From UKL13-3 sp943369665 (lineage in GTDB: Bacteria > Bacteroidota > Bacteroidia > UKL13-3): a stretch of 64,000 nucleotides of DNA. Shown piece after piece: positions 11,301-20,625 of this stretch; the stretch's first letter is position 1; every line of letters starts with the position of its first letter. The notes below the pieces were generated by a model, which searched no databases, had not been told where the DNA came from, and saw nothing but the letters and a program-made list of their open reading frames with translations. A program made the translations under genes and the position numbers. The stretch lies in the NCBI GenBank assembly GCA_943369665.1, contig CALRNX020000015.1:1-64000 (forward strand), in the 5' to 3' direction.

Positions 11301-14300
11301 TATAGCTGGTGCAAAAGTTTACTACACAGGATCAAGTTCTACGTTCTCAACCAATACGCTGTTTGGAACAACAACATTTGCACCAACAGTAACGGGAAGT
11401 ATTGGTGCATTCAGTGTAACCGGAAATGCGTTGTGTACTAATGGAGACAATTATTTCTGGTTGGTTTATAATATGCGTACGAATGCTGTTATTGGAGATT
11501 CTGTCGATGCTGAGTTAACCTCGGTAACATATGATGGAACTCCTAATGCATACTTAGGTGGTGCAACAGCCGGTAATAGAGTTATTCGTGCAGATTTTTG
11601 TGTATCGGGTTCTACCTCTCCTATTCAATATGAAGATATTGGTAATGTAACGCTTGTTGCAAACGGTAGTACAATATTAAATAATGGTATTGCTACTCCT
11701 GTTTTATCAAACTTTGCGGCAATTAATGGCTATACCGATTTTACAAATTCAATCGCTCCAGTTAATATTGCAACAAACCAATTGGTTAACGCGAGCATTG
11801 CTGTTGTTTCTTCCAACTCTTTTACATACGATTGTCAAGCAGCGATTTACATTGACTACAATCAAGATGGTGATTTTGCAGATGCTGGTGAATTAGCATG
11901 GAACTCTACCGTTTCGAAAATTGCTACCAATGGTCCTTTTACTGCAAGCTTTACAACTCCTTGTACAGCAGCTATAGGTGAAACCAGAATGCGTGTAATC
12001 GTTTATGAGTCAACTACTCCTCTCAATGCTACCAATTCATGTATTACTTATTATGCTGGTGAAACAGAAGATTATAGTATAAACATTGTTGCAAATCCAG
12101 TGTATTATGTAAACAGTAGCGCTATTCAAAACACTTCAATCATTGCACCAAACACGTTAAATGCACAAATATTGAGGATACCATTAAGAGCAGCTGGTTG
12201 TGGCGTTGGAACTGTTACGGATATGTATTTCAGCACTACCGGATCTACTGGTGCAGCTACAGATATAACTTCCGCCAAACTTTATGCCACTGGTAATACC
12301 AATACTTTTAACACCAATAAATTGCTTGCTACCGTTTCTTCGCCTAATGGCGCATTCAGCTTTACAGGACTTGCTGATACTTTATTAACCTCAACTACAG
12401 ACACGAACAACTATTGGTTGGCATTTGATATAGCACCAGGTGCCGTATTGGGCAATACAATCGATGCTACAATTGATAGTATCAATTTGATTGGCGCAAA
12501 CGTTATTCCAACTGTTACCAATCCTGCAGGTAGCCGCTTAGTAGTTTCACCAATGACCTATATTAGTTCAACTACAGTGCAAGCTTCCCTTTCTTCTATT
12601 GAGAGAGGATTGGCTAATAGCAAAGTTTTAGGATTCCAGGTTGTTACCTCGCCTACAGGCTCTCCTATTGATCTTACTTCATTAGACATTAATACTAATG
12701 GAACGGATTCATTACCGGATATTGCCAATATAAAAGTATGGTATACCGGAACCAGCAGCACGTTTGCAACCACACTTCAGTTTGGTTCTACATTAGTAGC
12801 TCCGTCAACTACCAATACAATTACAGGGACAATGCCATTAGCTAATGGGACCAATTACTTCTGGGTAACTTATGATATTGCCAGTGGAGCTAGTGTTGGC
12901 CACAATATTGATGGTGAAATAACAAGCGCAATTATTGGCAATGCTGTTCAAACGCCAATTGTGTCGGCTCCAGCCGGAACTCGTAAAGTACGTATTGCTT
13001 ATTGTGCTTCAAATGCAACTACACCTGCAACATATGAAGACATTGGAAACGTAACTCTTATTACAAATGGGGATACTGTATTAAATAATGGAATAGGAAC
13101 TCCTATTTTATCAAATACCTCAGCTATTAATGGTTACACAAACTTTACCAATACTGTTGCGGCAGCAAATATTGCTATCAATCAAACTGTAAGTGCAAAA
13201 ATCGGATTGATCGTTAATGGTTTATATACATATAATAACCAAGCAGCTATTTATATTGATTACAATCAAGATGGTGATTTCCTTGATGCAGGTGAAATGG
13301 TTTGGAACTCTGTTACAAATATAACAGCAACAGCAGGACCTTTTGCTGCAACATTTACACCGCCTTGTACAGCTTTTATAGGTGAAACAAGAATGCGTGT
13401 AGCGCTATGGGGTGGTTTCACAACTACTGCTTTAACATCTTCAAACTCATGCGGAACATATACCTATGGTGAAACAGAAGATTATTTAATAAACATTTTA
13501 GACAACCCGGTTGCTTATGTATCTAGTAGCGCTATTCAAAACACTGCTATTATTGCACCAAATGCAACAAATGCCCAAATACTGAGAATTCCATTGAAAG
13601 CGAAGGGTTGTGGAGTAGGCGTCATAACCGATATGTATTTTAATACCGGTAGTACCACAAATGCAGTTACAGATATTGTGGCCGCAAAATTATACTCAAC
13701 GGGTAAAAACAGCAGCTTTAGTACCGGCAAATTATTGGCAACGGTTGCTTCTCCAAATGGCGCATTTAGTTTTACCGGATTATTGGACACTGTATTTACT
13801 GCAACCAATGATACCAACAACTATTGGTTAGCATATGATGTTGCTCCAGGTGCCGGTTTAGGTAATGTATTGGATGCTCAAATTGACAGTATCAATATTA
13901 TTGGATCCTATGTAATTCCAACAAACAATAACCCTTCAGGAAGTCGTCAGATTGTTGCTCCAATGACATATATAAGTTCAACAACAACTCAAACTTATAC
14001 TTCTAAGGTAGCTAAAGGCGATGCCAACAATCCAATTATTGGATTAGAAATTGTTACATCTGCAATAGGTTCTGCTATTGATTTAACTTCATTGGATATA
14101 GCAACTACAGGTACGGATTCTTTAGCGGATATTACCAACCTAAAAGTTTGGTATACAGGAACCAGCAATACATTTGCAACTACAACGCAGTTTGGTTCTA
14201 CAATTGCTACACCATCTGCTACTAATACGGTAACAGGATTGTTATCATTAACCAATGGCACCAATTACTTCTGGGTAACGTATGATGTTATTAGTGGAGC

Positions 14301-17300
14301 TTCAAGCGGACATGCTGTAGATGCTGAAATAAACTCAATAACGGTAGCAGCTACACCTGAAGTACCAACATTAACGGCTCCTGCTGGCAACCGTTTAATT
14401 CGTGCGCCATATTGTACTCCAACATACACTACTGGTAAAACAGATGGTGATTTAATTTCAAATATTGTTATTGCTGGAACTACTTTCTCTAATAATACGG
14501 GTACATCTCCTGTAAACCCATATTACACATTCTTCACCGGAGCTCCTAATTTAACAGCTACACTTGTTCAAGGTGGTACTTATAATGTAACTGTATCTAT
14601 TGGTAGTTTCACCAATCAAGGTATAGCAGCATGGGTAGATTATGATGATGATGGAGTATTTTCACCTTCAGAAAAAATAGGAAACACAACTGTGGCGATC
14701 AATACTGCATTTGGTTCTGCAACTTTCCCTATTACTTTAACTTGTGCATCGGTACCTGGTCAAAGAAGGATGCGGGTTAGAGGTGTATATGCAAATGCTG
14801 GACCAACAATTGACCCTTGTAACAATTATGGTTATGGTGAAGCTGAAGATTATATCATCACGATTGCCAACAATCCTGTTGCTTACGGTACAAGTAAAGC
14901 AATTCAAAACACTGGAATTGTTGCTCCTGGAACCAACAATGCAAAATTGTTACGCATTCCGTTAACAGCTACAGGTTGCGGCATTCAATCTATCTCAGAA
15001 ATGAGATTTAGCACAACCGGAACAACAGCTACAACGGATATTACAAGTGCAAAATTATTTGCGACAGGTAATTCGGCAGTATTTAATACCAATAAACTAC
15101 TGGGAACCGTTTTATCTCCTAGCGGACAATTTAGCTTCGCTGGTGGATTCGATACTTTATTGGTAGCATTAAATGATACTAACAACTACTGGTTAGTTTA
15201 TGATATCGCGAGCAGCGCTACTGAACATAACTTTGTGGATGCACAAGTTGATAGTATTGGAATTGTTGGAACATACGTTATACCATCCAACAATAATCCT
15301 GCAGGTAACCTCGAGATTATTACACCAATGACATATGTTGGATCAACAGTAACAGCTCCGGTTCTATCAAAAGTAGGGAAAGGTGAAACCAACAATACTA
15401 TTGTAAGATACGAAGTGACAACATCTGCTACAGGTGCACCAGTGGAGGTATCAGCATTGGATATTGCGACTACAGGAACAAGTTTATTAACCGATATTAC
15501 CAACCTTAAGGTTTACTACACCGGAACAAATGCTTCATTCAGTACAAGTACACAATTTGGAGCAACTGTTACGACTCCTTCAGCTACCCAAACGGTAACA
15601 GGATCACAAGCATTGGCTAACGGAACCAACTATTTCTGGGTTACATATGATATAGCAGCAGGTGCAACCATCAGCAATTTTGTTGACGCAGAAGTAACTT
15701 CTGCAACAATCAATGGTATAGTGCAAGTACCTGCCGTAACAGCTCCTGCTGGTGCTCGCCAAATCAGAAATGCTTACTGCGCTTCTAATGCAACCTCTCC
15801 GGCTATATATGAAGATATTGGAAACGTAACATTGGTTACTGCAGGGGCAACTGTATTAAACAATGGCAATGCTACACCTTCACTAAGTAACCCAACTGCA
15901 ATCAATGGCTATACCAACTTTACTACAAGTGTTGCTAAAGCGCAATTGTATCAAAACCAAATGGTCAATCTATCAATTGGTATAATCAATATTGACGCCT
16001 TTAGTTATAACGATATGGCTGCTATTTACATTGACTATAACCAAGATGGAGACTTTAGTGATGCTAATGAAATGGCTTGGACTGCTCCAACTTATCTGAA
16101 TGCAAATACGGGTCCTTTCACCGGTTCTTTCTTGGTTCCTGCGAGTGCTTTACTCGGAGAAACCCGCATGCGTGTTGTATTAACATATACAACCACTCCT
16201 CTGGTTCAGGCTAATGCTTGCGGCACTTATACATATGGTGAAACAGAAGATTATCTGGTAGATATTATTCCACTTCCTACTCCATCTGCATATGTTTGGA
16301 ACAAAACAGGTTCTGCAAACTTTAATACACCTGCAAACTGGACCCCAGCAAGAACAACACCACTTGGAAATGATATGTTATTTGTTGATGGCGGTGGTAG
16401 TGTTACAATGACCGGAGTTTCTGTTCACAATGCAAAATCATTTAATGTTTTTAACAATACCACACTTACGTTATTAGGTACTGGTAACTTTTTAACAAGC
16501 GATTCATTGCATATTGAAGCAGGTAGCCGCATCAATGCTGCTGCAGGTATTACTATGGTTGTTGGAGCAGATACAAACACAATTGGTCTTTTAACGGGAA
16601 CAGGAAAAATTTCAGGAACAATTAAACGTTGGATGAATGCCGCTACAAGCAACTATAATTTCCCAATTGTAGTGAACAATGATAGCCGTAACATCAATAT
16701 CAACTACACTGTGCCTGCTGCTACTTCCGGTTCTATTACACTAAGCTACGCAACTGGAGCTCCTGGAGGAGGTGGATTACCTACTACAGATGCAAGCTTG
16801 TCTTTATCATTAGTGAACATTTCTGATGCAGGTGTTTGGAATATAACCAACACTGATGGTTTAGTTGGTGGTACTTATGAGCTAGTATGTAACGCGGATG
16901 GAATTGCAAATGCTCCGGTGGTTGATCAAACTGCAATTGTTTACAGAACAGATGCATTTGGATCATGGACTGCTGTAGGTTCAGCAACTGTTACAACAGG
17001 AACTTCATCTGCTCTTTTATTGAACAGATCCGGATTAACAGCATATGGCCAATATGGTATTGCCGGAACATTATCTAATGCATTGCCGGTTAGCTTAACA
17101 TCATTCACGGCTTTAGCTAAAGCAAAAGATGCAAACCTTACCTGGACAACCGCTGCCGAAATCAATAATAAAGGTTTTGAAGTTGAACGTTCAGTTGATG
17201 GTAAATCATTCACTACTGTTGCTTTTGTAAAAGGTGCTGGTAACAGCAATGTGAAGTTGAACTATGCTTTAACTGACGCAAATGCGTTCGCTAATAGTAA

Positions 17301-17643
17301 TATCCTTTACTATCGTTTAAAACAAGTTGACTTTAATGGTAAATCGACTTACTCGCAAATTGTGAAAGTAAGCGTTAATACAGAAAATGTGAATGTAGTT
17401 TCGGCTTATCCGAATCCATTCACAACTGATTACTCTGTATCACTTACATCAGCTAAGAGCGGTGAAGCAACTATTGTAATGGTTGACATGCAAGGTCGTA
17501 AAGTGGCTAACTTTACAAGCCTGATCAACGCTGGAACAAACACAATTCCTGTAAACAATATGGCAACTCTTAATGCCGGTGTTTACTTTATTAGTGTTAC
17601 CGTTGCCGGTGAAACACAAACCATTAAACTTGTGAAAAACTAA
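8398..17643 (+). CDS. Giant secreted T9SS cargo protein with beta-helix head and GEVED/BNR-associated stalk
   Basis: 3081 aa. A signal peptide (about 1-38, ending AVAQ) precedes a long right-handed parallel beta-helix region (about 50-770) rich in NNTI-type coils and ending with the PLFNSST...SPC block typical of pectate-lyase-like surface helices. A short beta-sandwich linker follows. From about 920 to 2620 there are seven BNR-repeat-neuraminidase-N-terminal-like domains alternating with four GEVED domains (starting near 1063, 1531, 2001 and 2456; YGETEDY or YGEAEDY), a period of roughly 460 residues. IDYNQDGDF and similar motifs suggest Ca2+ binding. The end repeats the architecture of the gene at 459: G8-like segment, Fn3-like domain (about 2895-2995) and type A sorting tail from about 3002. 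The head could bind or degrade a polysaccharide; no active site could be assigned. Tandem paralogue of its upstream neighbour. Confidence 0.9.
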   Translation: MKSNLYFLNRSGSPSWLKSLSLVIALTVGAILNSAVAQRISSSGGTYTIDNTGTNTGTNFTSFTDAINDLNTAGSFTGNVTINVTAGQTFTENAPVITATGNSGASITFIKSGGGANPKITSSGTTSFNGDAAIVINGGDYFTFNGIDITASDSSLEFGYLIRKSSFNNAARFNTITNSTILMSRLKSYSYAILQSNDSIISASNTAFNTANNALAQTNNNNTYTYITVGNAFNGIWLKGISTAYRDSNNTADYNFIGRTGFANDFGALSGTAGCYGIYANNQFTYQANNNTVKNGVSTSYIYGIYTDGSVNVKHNNNDFSALDILTNTYYYVYCIYLSNSTTGEILNNNFHDIVAIGTSNNYVYGVYTSTTNTIRIANNSMNNITSNVVYGFYSGTGTNCRLTTNNITNVNTVNGGTAYLYYVTGGTTDTVDNNTATNCTSTGSLYAVYTSSATSYRVYNNTIQNMTAGTSNSGGVFGLYTSTLNNANYFNNTISNLKSMAGASTSYGMYFTSITGTCNIYNNKVTDFGNTVNAFSGTGSIYGAYFSHPSSGTVTCNFNNNLINGLVKTYTGAATGTRYLHGLYFSSTGNATATYNIIHNTVSIDGTNAITGSSQVVYTAPTAATSSIMTWRNNIFVNNTPAQTGSAKHYLIWANGSGRIGNASSTSNYNDWYLANTTNGYFGSNAGTDIATLAIWVTTSGFTTMEANSIAGDPLFNSSTNARLLFGSPCAYTGSFISTYTNDILGAVRNTSTPSRGAYETPLDETKPVITYTPALNVYSTSNYSLTNFATITDGVAGFIPNTAGFAPRLYYKTSTNANAFVGNTSADNGWKYVEASNSSSPFSFTIDYSLLLGGVVNVNDVIQYFVVASDTASIANVTANPSTGFVGTGVGSITSAPTNPNSYTIYGTPALYSGATVAQSKTSKVAKGSNDNQILSVKVTTAATGSPAYISQLDFTTLGGGNDSANIAGAKVYYTGSSSTFSTNTLFGTTTFAPTVTGSIGAFSVTGNALCTNGDNYFWLVYNMRTNAVIGDSVDAELTSVTYDGTPNAYLGGATAGNRVIRADFCVSGSTSPIQYEDIGNVTLVANGSTILNNGIATPVLSNFAAINGYTDFTNSIAPVNIATNQLVNASIAVVSSNSFTYDCQAAIYIDYNQDGDFADAGELAWNSTVSKIATNGPFTASFTTPCTAAIGETRMRVIVYESTTPLNATNSCITYYAGETEDYSINIVANPVYYVNSSAIQNTSIIAPNTLNAQILRIPLRAAGCGVGTVTDMYFSTTGSTGAATDITSAKLYATGNTNTFNTNKLLATVSSPNGAFSFTGLADTLLTSTTDTNNYWLAFDIAPGAVLGNTIDATIDSINLIGANVIPTVTNPAGSRLVVSPMTYISSTTVQASLSSIERGLANSKVLGFQVVTSPTGSPIDLTSLDINTNGTDSLPDIANIKVWYTGTSSTFATTLQFGSTLVAPSTTNTITGTMPLANGTNYFWVTYDIASGASVGHNIDGEITSAIIGNAVQTPIVSAPAGTRKVRIAYCASNATTPATYEDIGNVTLITNGDTVLNNGIGTPILSNTSAINGYTNFTNTVAAANIAINQTVSAKIGLIVNGLYTYNNQAAIYIDYNQDGDFLDAGEMVWNSVTNITATAGPFAATFTPPCTAFIGETRMRVALWGGFTTTALTSSNSCGTYTYGETEDYLINILDNPVAYVSSSAIQNTAIIAPNATNAQILRIPLKAKGCGVGVITDMYFNTGSTTNAVTDIVAAKLYSTGKNSSFSTGKLLATVASPNGAFSFTGLLDTVFTATNDTNNYWLAYDVAPGAGLGNVLDAQIDSINIIGSYVIPTNNNPSGSRQIVAPMTYISSTTTQTYTSKVAKGDANNPIIGLEIVTSAIGSAIDLTSLDIATTGTDSLADITNLKVWYTGTSNTFATTTQFGSTIATPSATNTVTGLLSLTNGTNYFWVTYDVISGASSGHAVDAEINSITVAATPEVPTLTAPAGNRLIRAPYCTPTYTTGKTDGDLISNIVIAGTTFSNNTGTSPVNPYYTFFTGAPNLTATLVQGGTYNVTVSIGSFTNQGIAAWVDYDDDGVFSPSEKIGNTTVAINTAFGSATFPITLTCASVPGQRRMRVRGVYANAGPTIDPCNNYGYGEAEDYIITIANNPVAYGTSKAIQNTGIVAPGTNNAKLLRIPLTATGCGIQSISEMRFSTTGTTATTDITSAKLFATGNSAVFNTNKLLGTVLSPSGQFSFAGGFDTLLVALNDTNNYWLVYDIASSATEHNFVDAQVDSIGIVGTYVIPSNNNPAGNLEIITPMTYVGSTVTAPVLSKVGKGETNNTIVRYEVTTSATGAPVEVSALDIATTGTSLLTDITNLKVYYTGTNASFSTSTQFGATVTTPSATQTVTGSQALANGTNYFWVTYDIAAGATISNFVDAEVTSATINGIVQVPAVTAPAGARQIRNAYCASNATSPAIYEDIGNVTLVTAGATVLNNGNATPSLSNPTAINGYTNFTTSVAKAQLYQNQMVNLSIGIINIDAFSYNDMAAIYIDYNQDGDFSDANEMAWTAPTYLNANTGPFTGSFLVPASALLGETRMRVVLTYTTTPLVQANACGTYTYGETEDYLVDIIPLPTPSAYVWNKTGSANFNTPANWTPARTTPLGNDMLFVDGGGSVTMTGVSVHNAKSFNVFNNTTLTLLGTGNFLTSDSLHIEAGSRINAAAGITMVVGADTNTIGLLTGTGKISGTIKRWMNAATSNYNFPIVVNNDSRNININYTVPAATSGSITLSYATGAPGGGGLPTTDASLSLSLVNISDAGVWNITNTDGLVGGTYELVCNADGIANAPVVDQTAIVYRTDAFGSWTAVGSATVTTGTSSALLLNRSGLTAYGQYGIAGTLSNALPVSLTSFTALAKAKDANLTWTTAAEINNKGFEVERSVDGKSFTTVAFVKGAGNSNVKLNYALTDANAFANSNILYYRLKQVDFNGKSTYSQIVKVSVNTENVNVVSAYPNPFTTDYSVSLTSAKSGEATIVMVDMQGRKVANFTSLINAGTNTIPVNNMATLNAGVYFISVTVAGETQTIKLVKN

Positions 17644-17667
17644 CAGGATTTAATTCCGATAACTTTC

Positions 17668-17705
17668 AAAAGGGCGTCCCACAATATGGTGGGACGCCCT
17701 TTTTG
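17668..17705 (+). terminator. Intrinsic terminator of the 3081-aa gene
   Basis: Perfect 15-bp stem AAAAGGGCGTCCCAC / GTGGGACGCCCTTTT (17668-17682 with 17689-17703) with a six-base loop and a T tail. Confidence 0.92.
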
Positions 17706-17804
17706 TTAAACAATGAATAAGTATTGATACCTTAATTTCCTTTGGTCTCACATAGCCGAAAAGTGATAATTCGCAGCTAATTAGTTATAACCAAGTATTA
17801 ACCA

Positions 17805-17812
17805 TATCTTTG
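17805..17812 (+). promoter_or_regulatory. Bacteroidota -7 element upstream of the DEAD-box helicase
   Basis: TATCTTTG matches TAnnTTTG exactly and lies 25 bases before the TTG start at 17838. The -33 region is weak (TTAG at about 17781). Confidence 0.55.
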
Positions 17813-17837
17813 GCGCTCATTTTTATAAAACAGTACT

Positions 17838-19727
17838 TTGATAACATTTAACGAACTGGGTTTAGACACGTCCGTTCTAAACGCCATTACCGAGATGGGT
17901 TTTACAAACCCTACTCCAGTTCAGGAACAGTCCATTCCTGTATTTTTAGAAACCGAAAGAGACATTTTGGCTCTTGCACAAACCGGGACCGGTAAAACAG
18001 CAGCTTTTGGCTTGCCCTTATTGCACAAAATTGACTTCAACAGCAAAACAACGCAAGCCCTTATTATTTGTCCAACACGTGAGCTTTGCCTCCAAATTTC
18101 CAAAGACCTTGGAAACTACAGCAAATTCATTAAAGGTGTGAATATTGCCGCTGTTTATGGAGGTTCTAGTATTACCCAACAGATTGATCAATTAAGACGC
18201 GGAGCACAGATTATTGTAGCAACTCCCGGACGTTTGATGGATTTGATGCATCGCAAAGCAGTTAAAATCCAAGACATCGGATACGTAGTATTAGATGAAG
18301 CGGATGAAATGCTAAACATGGGGTTCAGAGACGATATTGAACAAATATTATCTGACACACCAGATGACAAACGTGTTGCCTTGTTTAGTGCCACCATGCC
18401 AAAACAGGTAAAACAAATTGCAGATGTGTATTTAAAAGATCCGGTAGAAATTACCGTAGGTCGTAAAAATACCACCAATGCAAACATTACACACGAATAT
18501 GCGGTAGTACATGCAAAAGATAAAGTTGCAGCCTTAAAACGTGTGCTGGATTATACCAGCGACCATTTTTATGGTATTGTATTCTGCCAAACCAAAAACG
18601 AAACACAAGACATCAGCGATAAATTGATCCGTGATGGTTACAATGCTGATTGTTTACATGGTGATTTGAGCCAGGGACAACGCGAAAAAGTAATGAGCCG
18701 CTTCCGTCATCATGCAATTAAAATTTTATTAGCAACCGATGTGGCAGCGCGCGGTATTGATGTAACCGGTATTACACACGTAATCCATTACCATTTACCG
18801 GATGATATTGAAAATTACACTCACCGCAGTGGTCGTACAGCCCGCGCTGGTAAAACAGGTATATCCTTTACTTTGTTAAACATGCGTGAACAATATCGCT
18901 TGCGCGAAATTGAAAAACTAACAGGAACTAAATTCAATAAAATCCTGATCCCTTCGGCTACCGAAGTGCGCGATAAAAAACTAATTGCCTTTACCGATAC
19001 CATTAAAAACTGTGAAGTAGAAGAAACCATTTTTGACAAAACTGTCTTAGACGGACTTGAGCCATTAATGGAATTGAGCAAAGAAGAGTTGGTAAAGAAA
19101 ATGCTTTCGCTTGAATTACGCAGATTCTCTGATGAGTATTTAAATGCTCCTGATTTGAACGTTGCCGAACGCAGTGCCGGTAGCAGAGATGGAGCGAGAG
19201 ATGCTCGAGGTGGTGAAAGAGAACCAAGAGAACGTGCTTACGGTTCAAACCAAGGAACACGTTTATTTGTAAGCATCGGACAAAAAGATGGTTTAAATAT
19301 CGGCTCATTGAAAGATTTCGTTTCAACCGTTACAGGAATACAGCATTCGGATATTCACCGTGTGGATGTAAAAGGCGTTTACTCTTTTGTAAACGTTGAC
19401 GAAGCAAACGTTGAAAATGTTATGAAAACATTGCATGGAAGCGAATACGCAGGCCGCCAGGTTAGGGTAGAAATTTCAGGTAATGCAAACGATACAGGAC
19501 GCACGCGCAGCTCATCATATGGTGGTGGCCGTGGTGGCGACAGCAGAGGTGGTGATCGTGGTGGATACAGAGGAGGAGAACGCGGTGGCGATAGAGGAGG
19601 GAGATCATATGGTGGCGGAGATAGGAGACGTAGCGAAGGTGGCGGTTCTTCAAGATCATCATATGGTGGTGGTGAAAGAAGACGCAGTGAAAGTGGCGGA
19701 GGAGACAGAAGACGCAGAAGCTACTAG
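17838..19727 (+). CDS. deaD: DEAD-box RNA helicase with DbpA-type RNA-binding domain and RGG tail
   Basis: ATP-dependent RNA helicase, 629 aa, of the DeaD/CsdA type used in ribosome assembly, cold adaptation and RNA decay. All core motifs are visible: Q motif (FTNPTPVQEQ), AQTGTGKT, PTREL, TPGR, DEAD, SAT, ARGID and HRSGRTARAG. The C-terminal half holds a DbpA/CsdA-like RNA-binding fold (about 475-550, starting RLFVSIGQKDG), then a strongly biased tail of RGG/GGDR repeats to the end, expected to bind RNA non-specifically. Start: TTG at 17838; an in-frame TAA lies 12 bases upstream and there is no ATG until residue 20, which would delete part of the Q-motif region. Monocistronic, with its own promoter element and terminator. 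Confidence 0.95.
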   Translation: MITFNELGLDTSVLNAITEMGFTNPTPVQEQSIPVFLETERDILALAQTGTGKTAAFGLPLLHKIDFNSKTTQALIICPTRELCLQISKDLGNYSKFIKGVNIAAVYGGSSITQQIDQLRRGAQIIVATPGRLMDLMHRKAVKIQDIGYVVLDEADEMLNMGFRDDIEQILSDTPDDKRVALFSATMPKQVKQIADVYLKDPVEITVGRKNTTNANITHEYAVVHAKDKVAALKRVLDYTSDHFYGIVFCQTKNETQDISDKLIRDGYNADCLHGDLSQGQREKVMSRFRHHAIKILLATDVAARGIDVTGITHVIHYHLPDDIENYTHRSGRTARAGKTGISFTLLNMREQYRLREIEKLTGTKFNKILIPSATEVRDKKLIAFTDTIKNCEVEETIFDKTVLDGLEPLMELSKEELVKKMLSLELRRFSDEYLNAPDLNVAERSAGSRDGARDARGGEREPRERAYGSNQGTRLFVSIGQKDGLNIGSLKDFVSTVTGIQHSDIHRVDVKGVYSFVNVDEANVENVMKTLHGSEYAGRQVRVEISGNANDTGRTRSSSYGGGRGGDSRGGDRGGYRGGERGGDRGGRSYGGGDRRRSEGGGSSRSSYGGGERRRSESGGGDRRRRSY

Positions 19728-19790
19728 TTTTAAGTAATGAGTTCATTCTGTAGAATGGTCGACAAAGTCATCTAATATTACAATACGTAT

Positions 19791-19821
19791 AAATGCCAAC
19801 TTTCGGGTTGGCATTTTTTTT
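19791..19821 (+). terminator. Intrinsic terminator of deaD
   Basis: AATGCCAAC (19792-19800) and GTTGGCATT (19807-19815) form a 9-bp stem with loop TTTCGG, followed by T's. Confidence 0.9.
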
Positions 19822-19883
19822 GCCTCATAGATTGATAAAGTATTTGTTGAAAATCTTTAACATTGCACTATAAAACATCTGTT

Positions 19884-20606
19884 ATGCGTAAACTACTCCT
19901 ACTTTCAATCTTTATAGGAACTACCCTATTCTCCTTTGCACAAACAAAACATTACCTTTCTTCATCTGGTGAAATGATTTTTTCATTTGCCAATATCAAA
20001 CAGAATGGCAACAACGTTGACAGTAAGTTGCGTTGGTCGCCAGTATTTAACTGGCAGCTTTTCAGCAATCATGATTTCACCCAACATGTTGGAATGTTCT
20101 ATGGTTTTGCCGTTCGTAACGTGGGTTTTGTTTACGATATTCCTAGTAGCGACACAATGAAAAAATACCGTACTTATAATATTGGAATTCCAATCGGCAT
20201 TAAACTTGGAAATATAAATGGCGGGTTTATTTATGGCGGATATGAATTTGAAATGCCTTTTCACTACAAAGAAAAAACGTTTGTAAATGGTGATAAAAAA
20301 GAGAAGATACAAGTCTATTTCAGTGATAGGGTAAATTGGTATACACAATCAGTATTCGCTGGTATCAACTTCAAACGAGGCTTTAATGTAAAATTTAAAT
20401 ATTATCTCGATAATTTTTTTAATCCCAACTATTCTGAAGTAAATGCTGCAGGTGTTCGCGTAAAACCGTTCTCCGATTTTAACGCGCATGTATTTTACAT
20501 TGCTTTGCAGTTTAATCCGTTCAAAGATTGGAGATCCTATTACCAAAAAAATGATAAGCCAGAGCCGAAAAAATCTGACGAACGATACAGTTATAATTAT
20601 AAGTAA
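19884..20606 (+). CDS. Predicted outer-membrane beta-barrel protein, function unknown
   Basis: 240 aa from the ATG at 19884. That start gives a clean signal peptide (MRKLLLLSIFIGTTLFSFAQ), whereas the upstream in-frame TTG at 19863 would add seven residues before it. The mature part has alternating hydrophobic and polar strands with aromatic-rich ends (for example FKRGFNVKFKYYLDNFF, FYIALQFNPF), as in small OmpA/PorT-like barrels of Bacteroidota, and a charged C-terminus (KNDKPEPKKSDERYSYNYK). I do not recognise the family. It lies between the deaD terminator and the convergent LutB-like gene (19-nt gap). Confidence 0.75.
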   Translation: MRKLLLLSIFIGTTLFSFAQTKHYLSSSGEMIFSFANIKQNGNNVDSKLRWSPVFNWQLFSNHDFTQHVGMFYGFAVRNVGFVYDIPSSDTMKKYRTYNIGIPIGIKLGNINGGFIYGGYEFEMPFHYKEKTFVNGDKKEKIQVYFSDRVNWYTQSVFAGINFKRGFNVKFKYYLDNFFNPNYSEVNAAGVRVKPFSDFNAHVFYIALQFNPFKDWRSYYQKNDKPEPKKSDERYSYNYK

Positions 20607-20625
20607 GATCTGAACAGATAAACGG

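Noticed and set aside
459..17643. CRISPR-like or satellite repetition
   Set aside because: The repetition is at protein-domain scale (about 1.4 kb units, diverged DNA). There are no short exact repeats with uniform spacers and no cas genes.
19462..19746. Overlapping open frames on both strands in the 3' part of deaD
   Set aside because: They arise from the low-complexity RGG-coding repeat; the deaD frame continues through with RNA-binding tail composition, and the other frames give His- or Val-rich nonsense.
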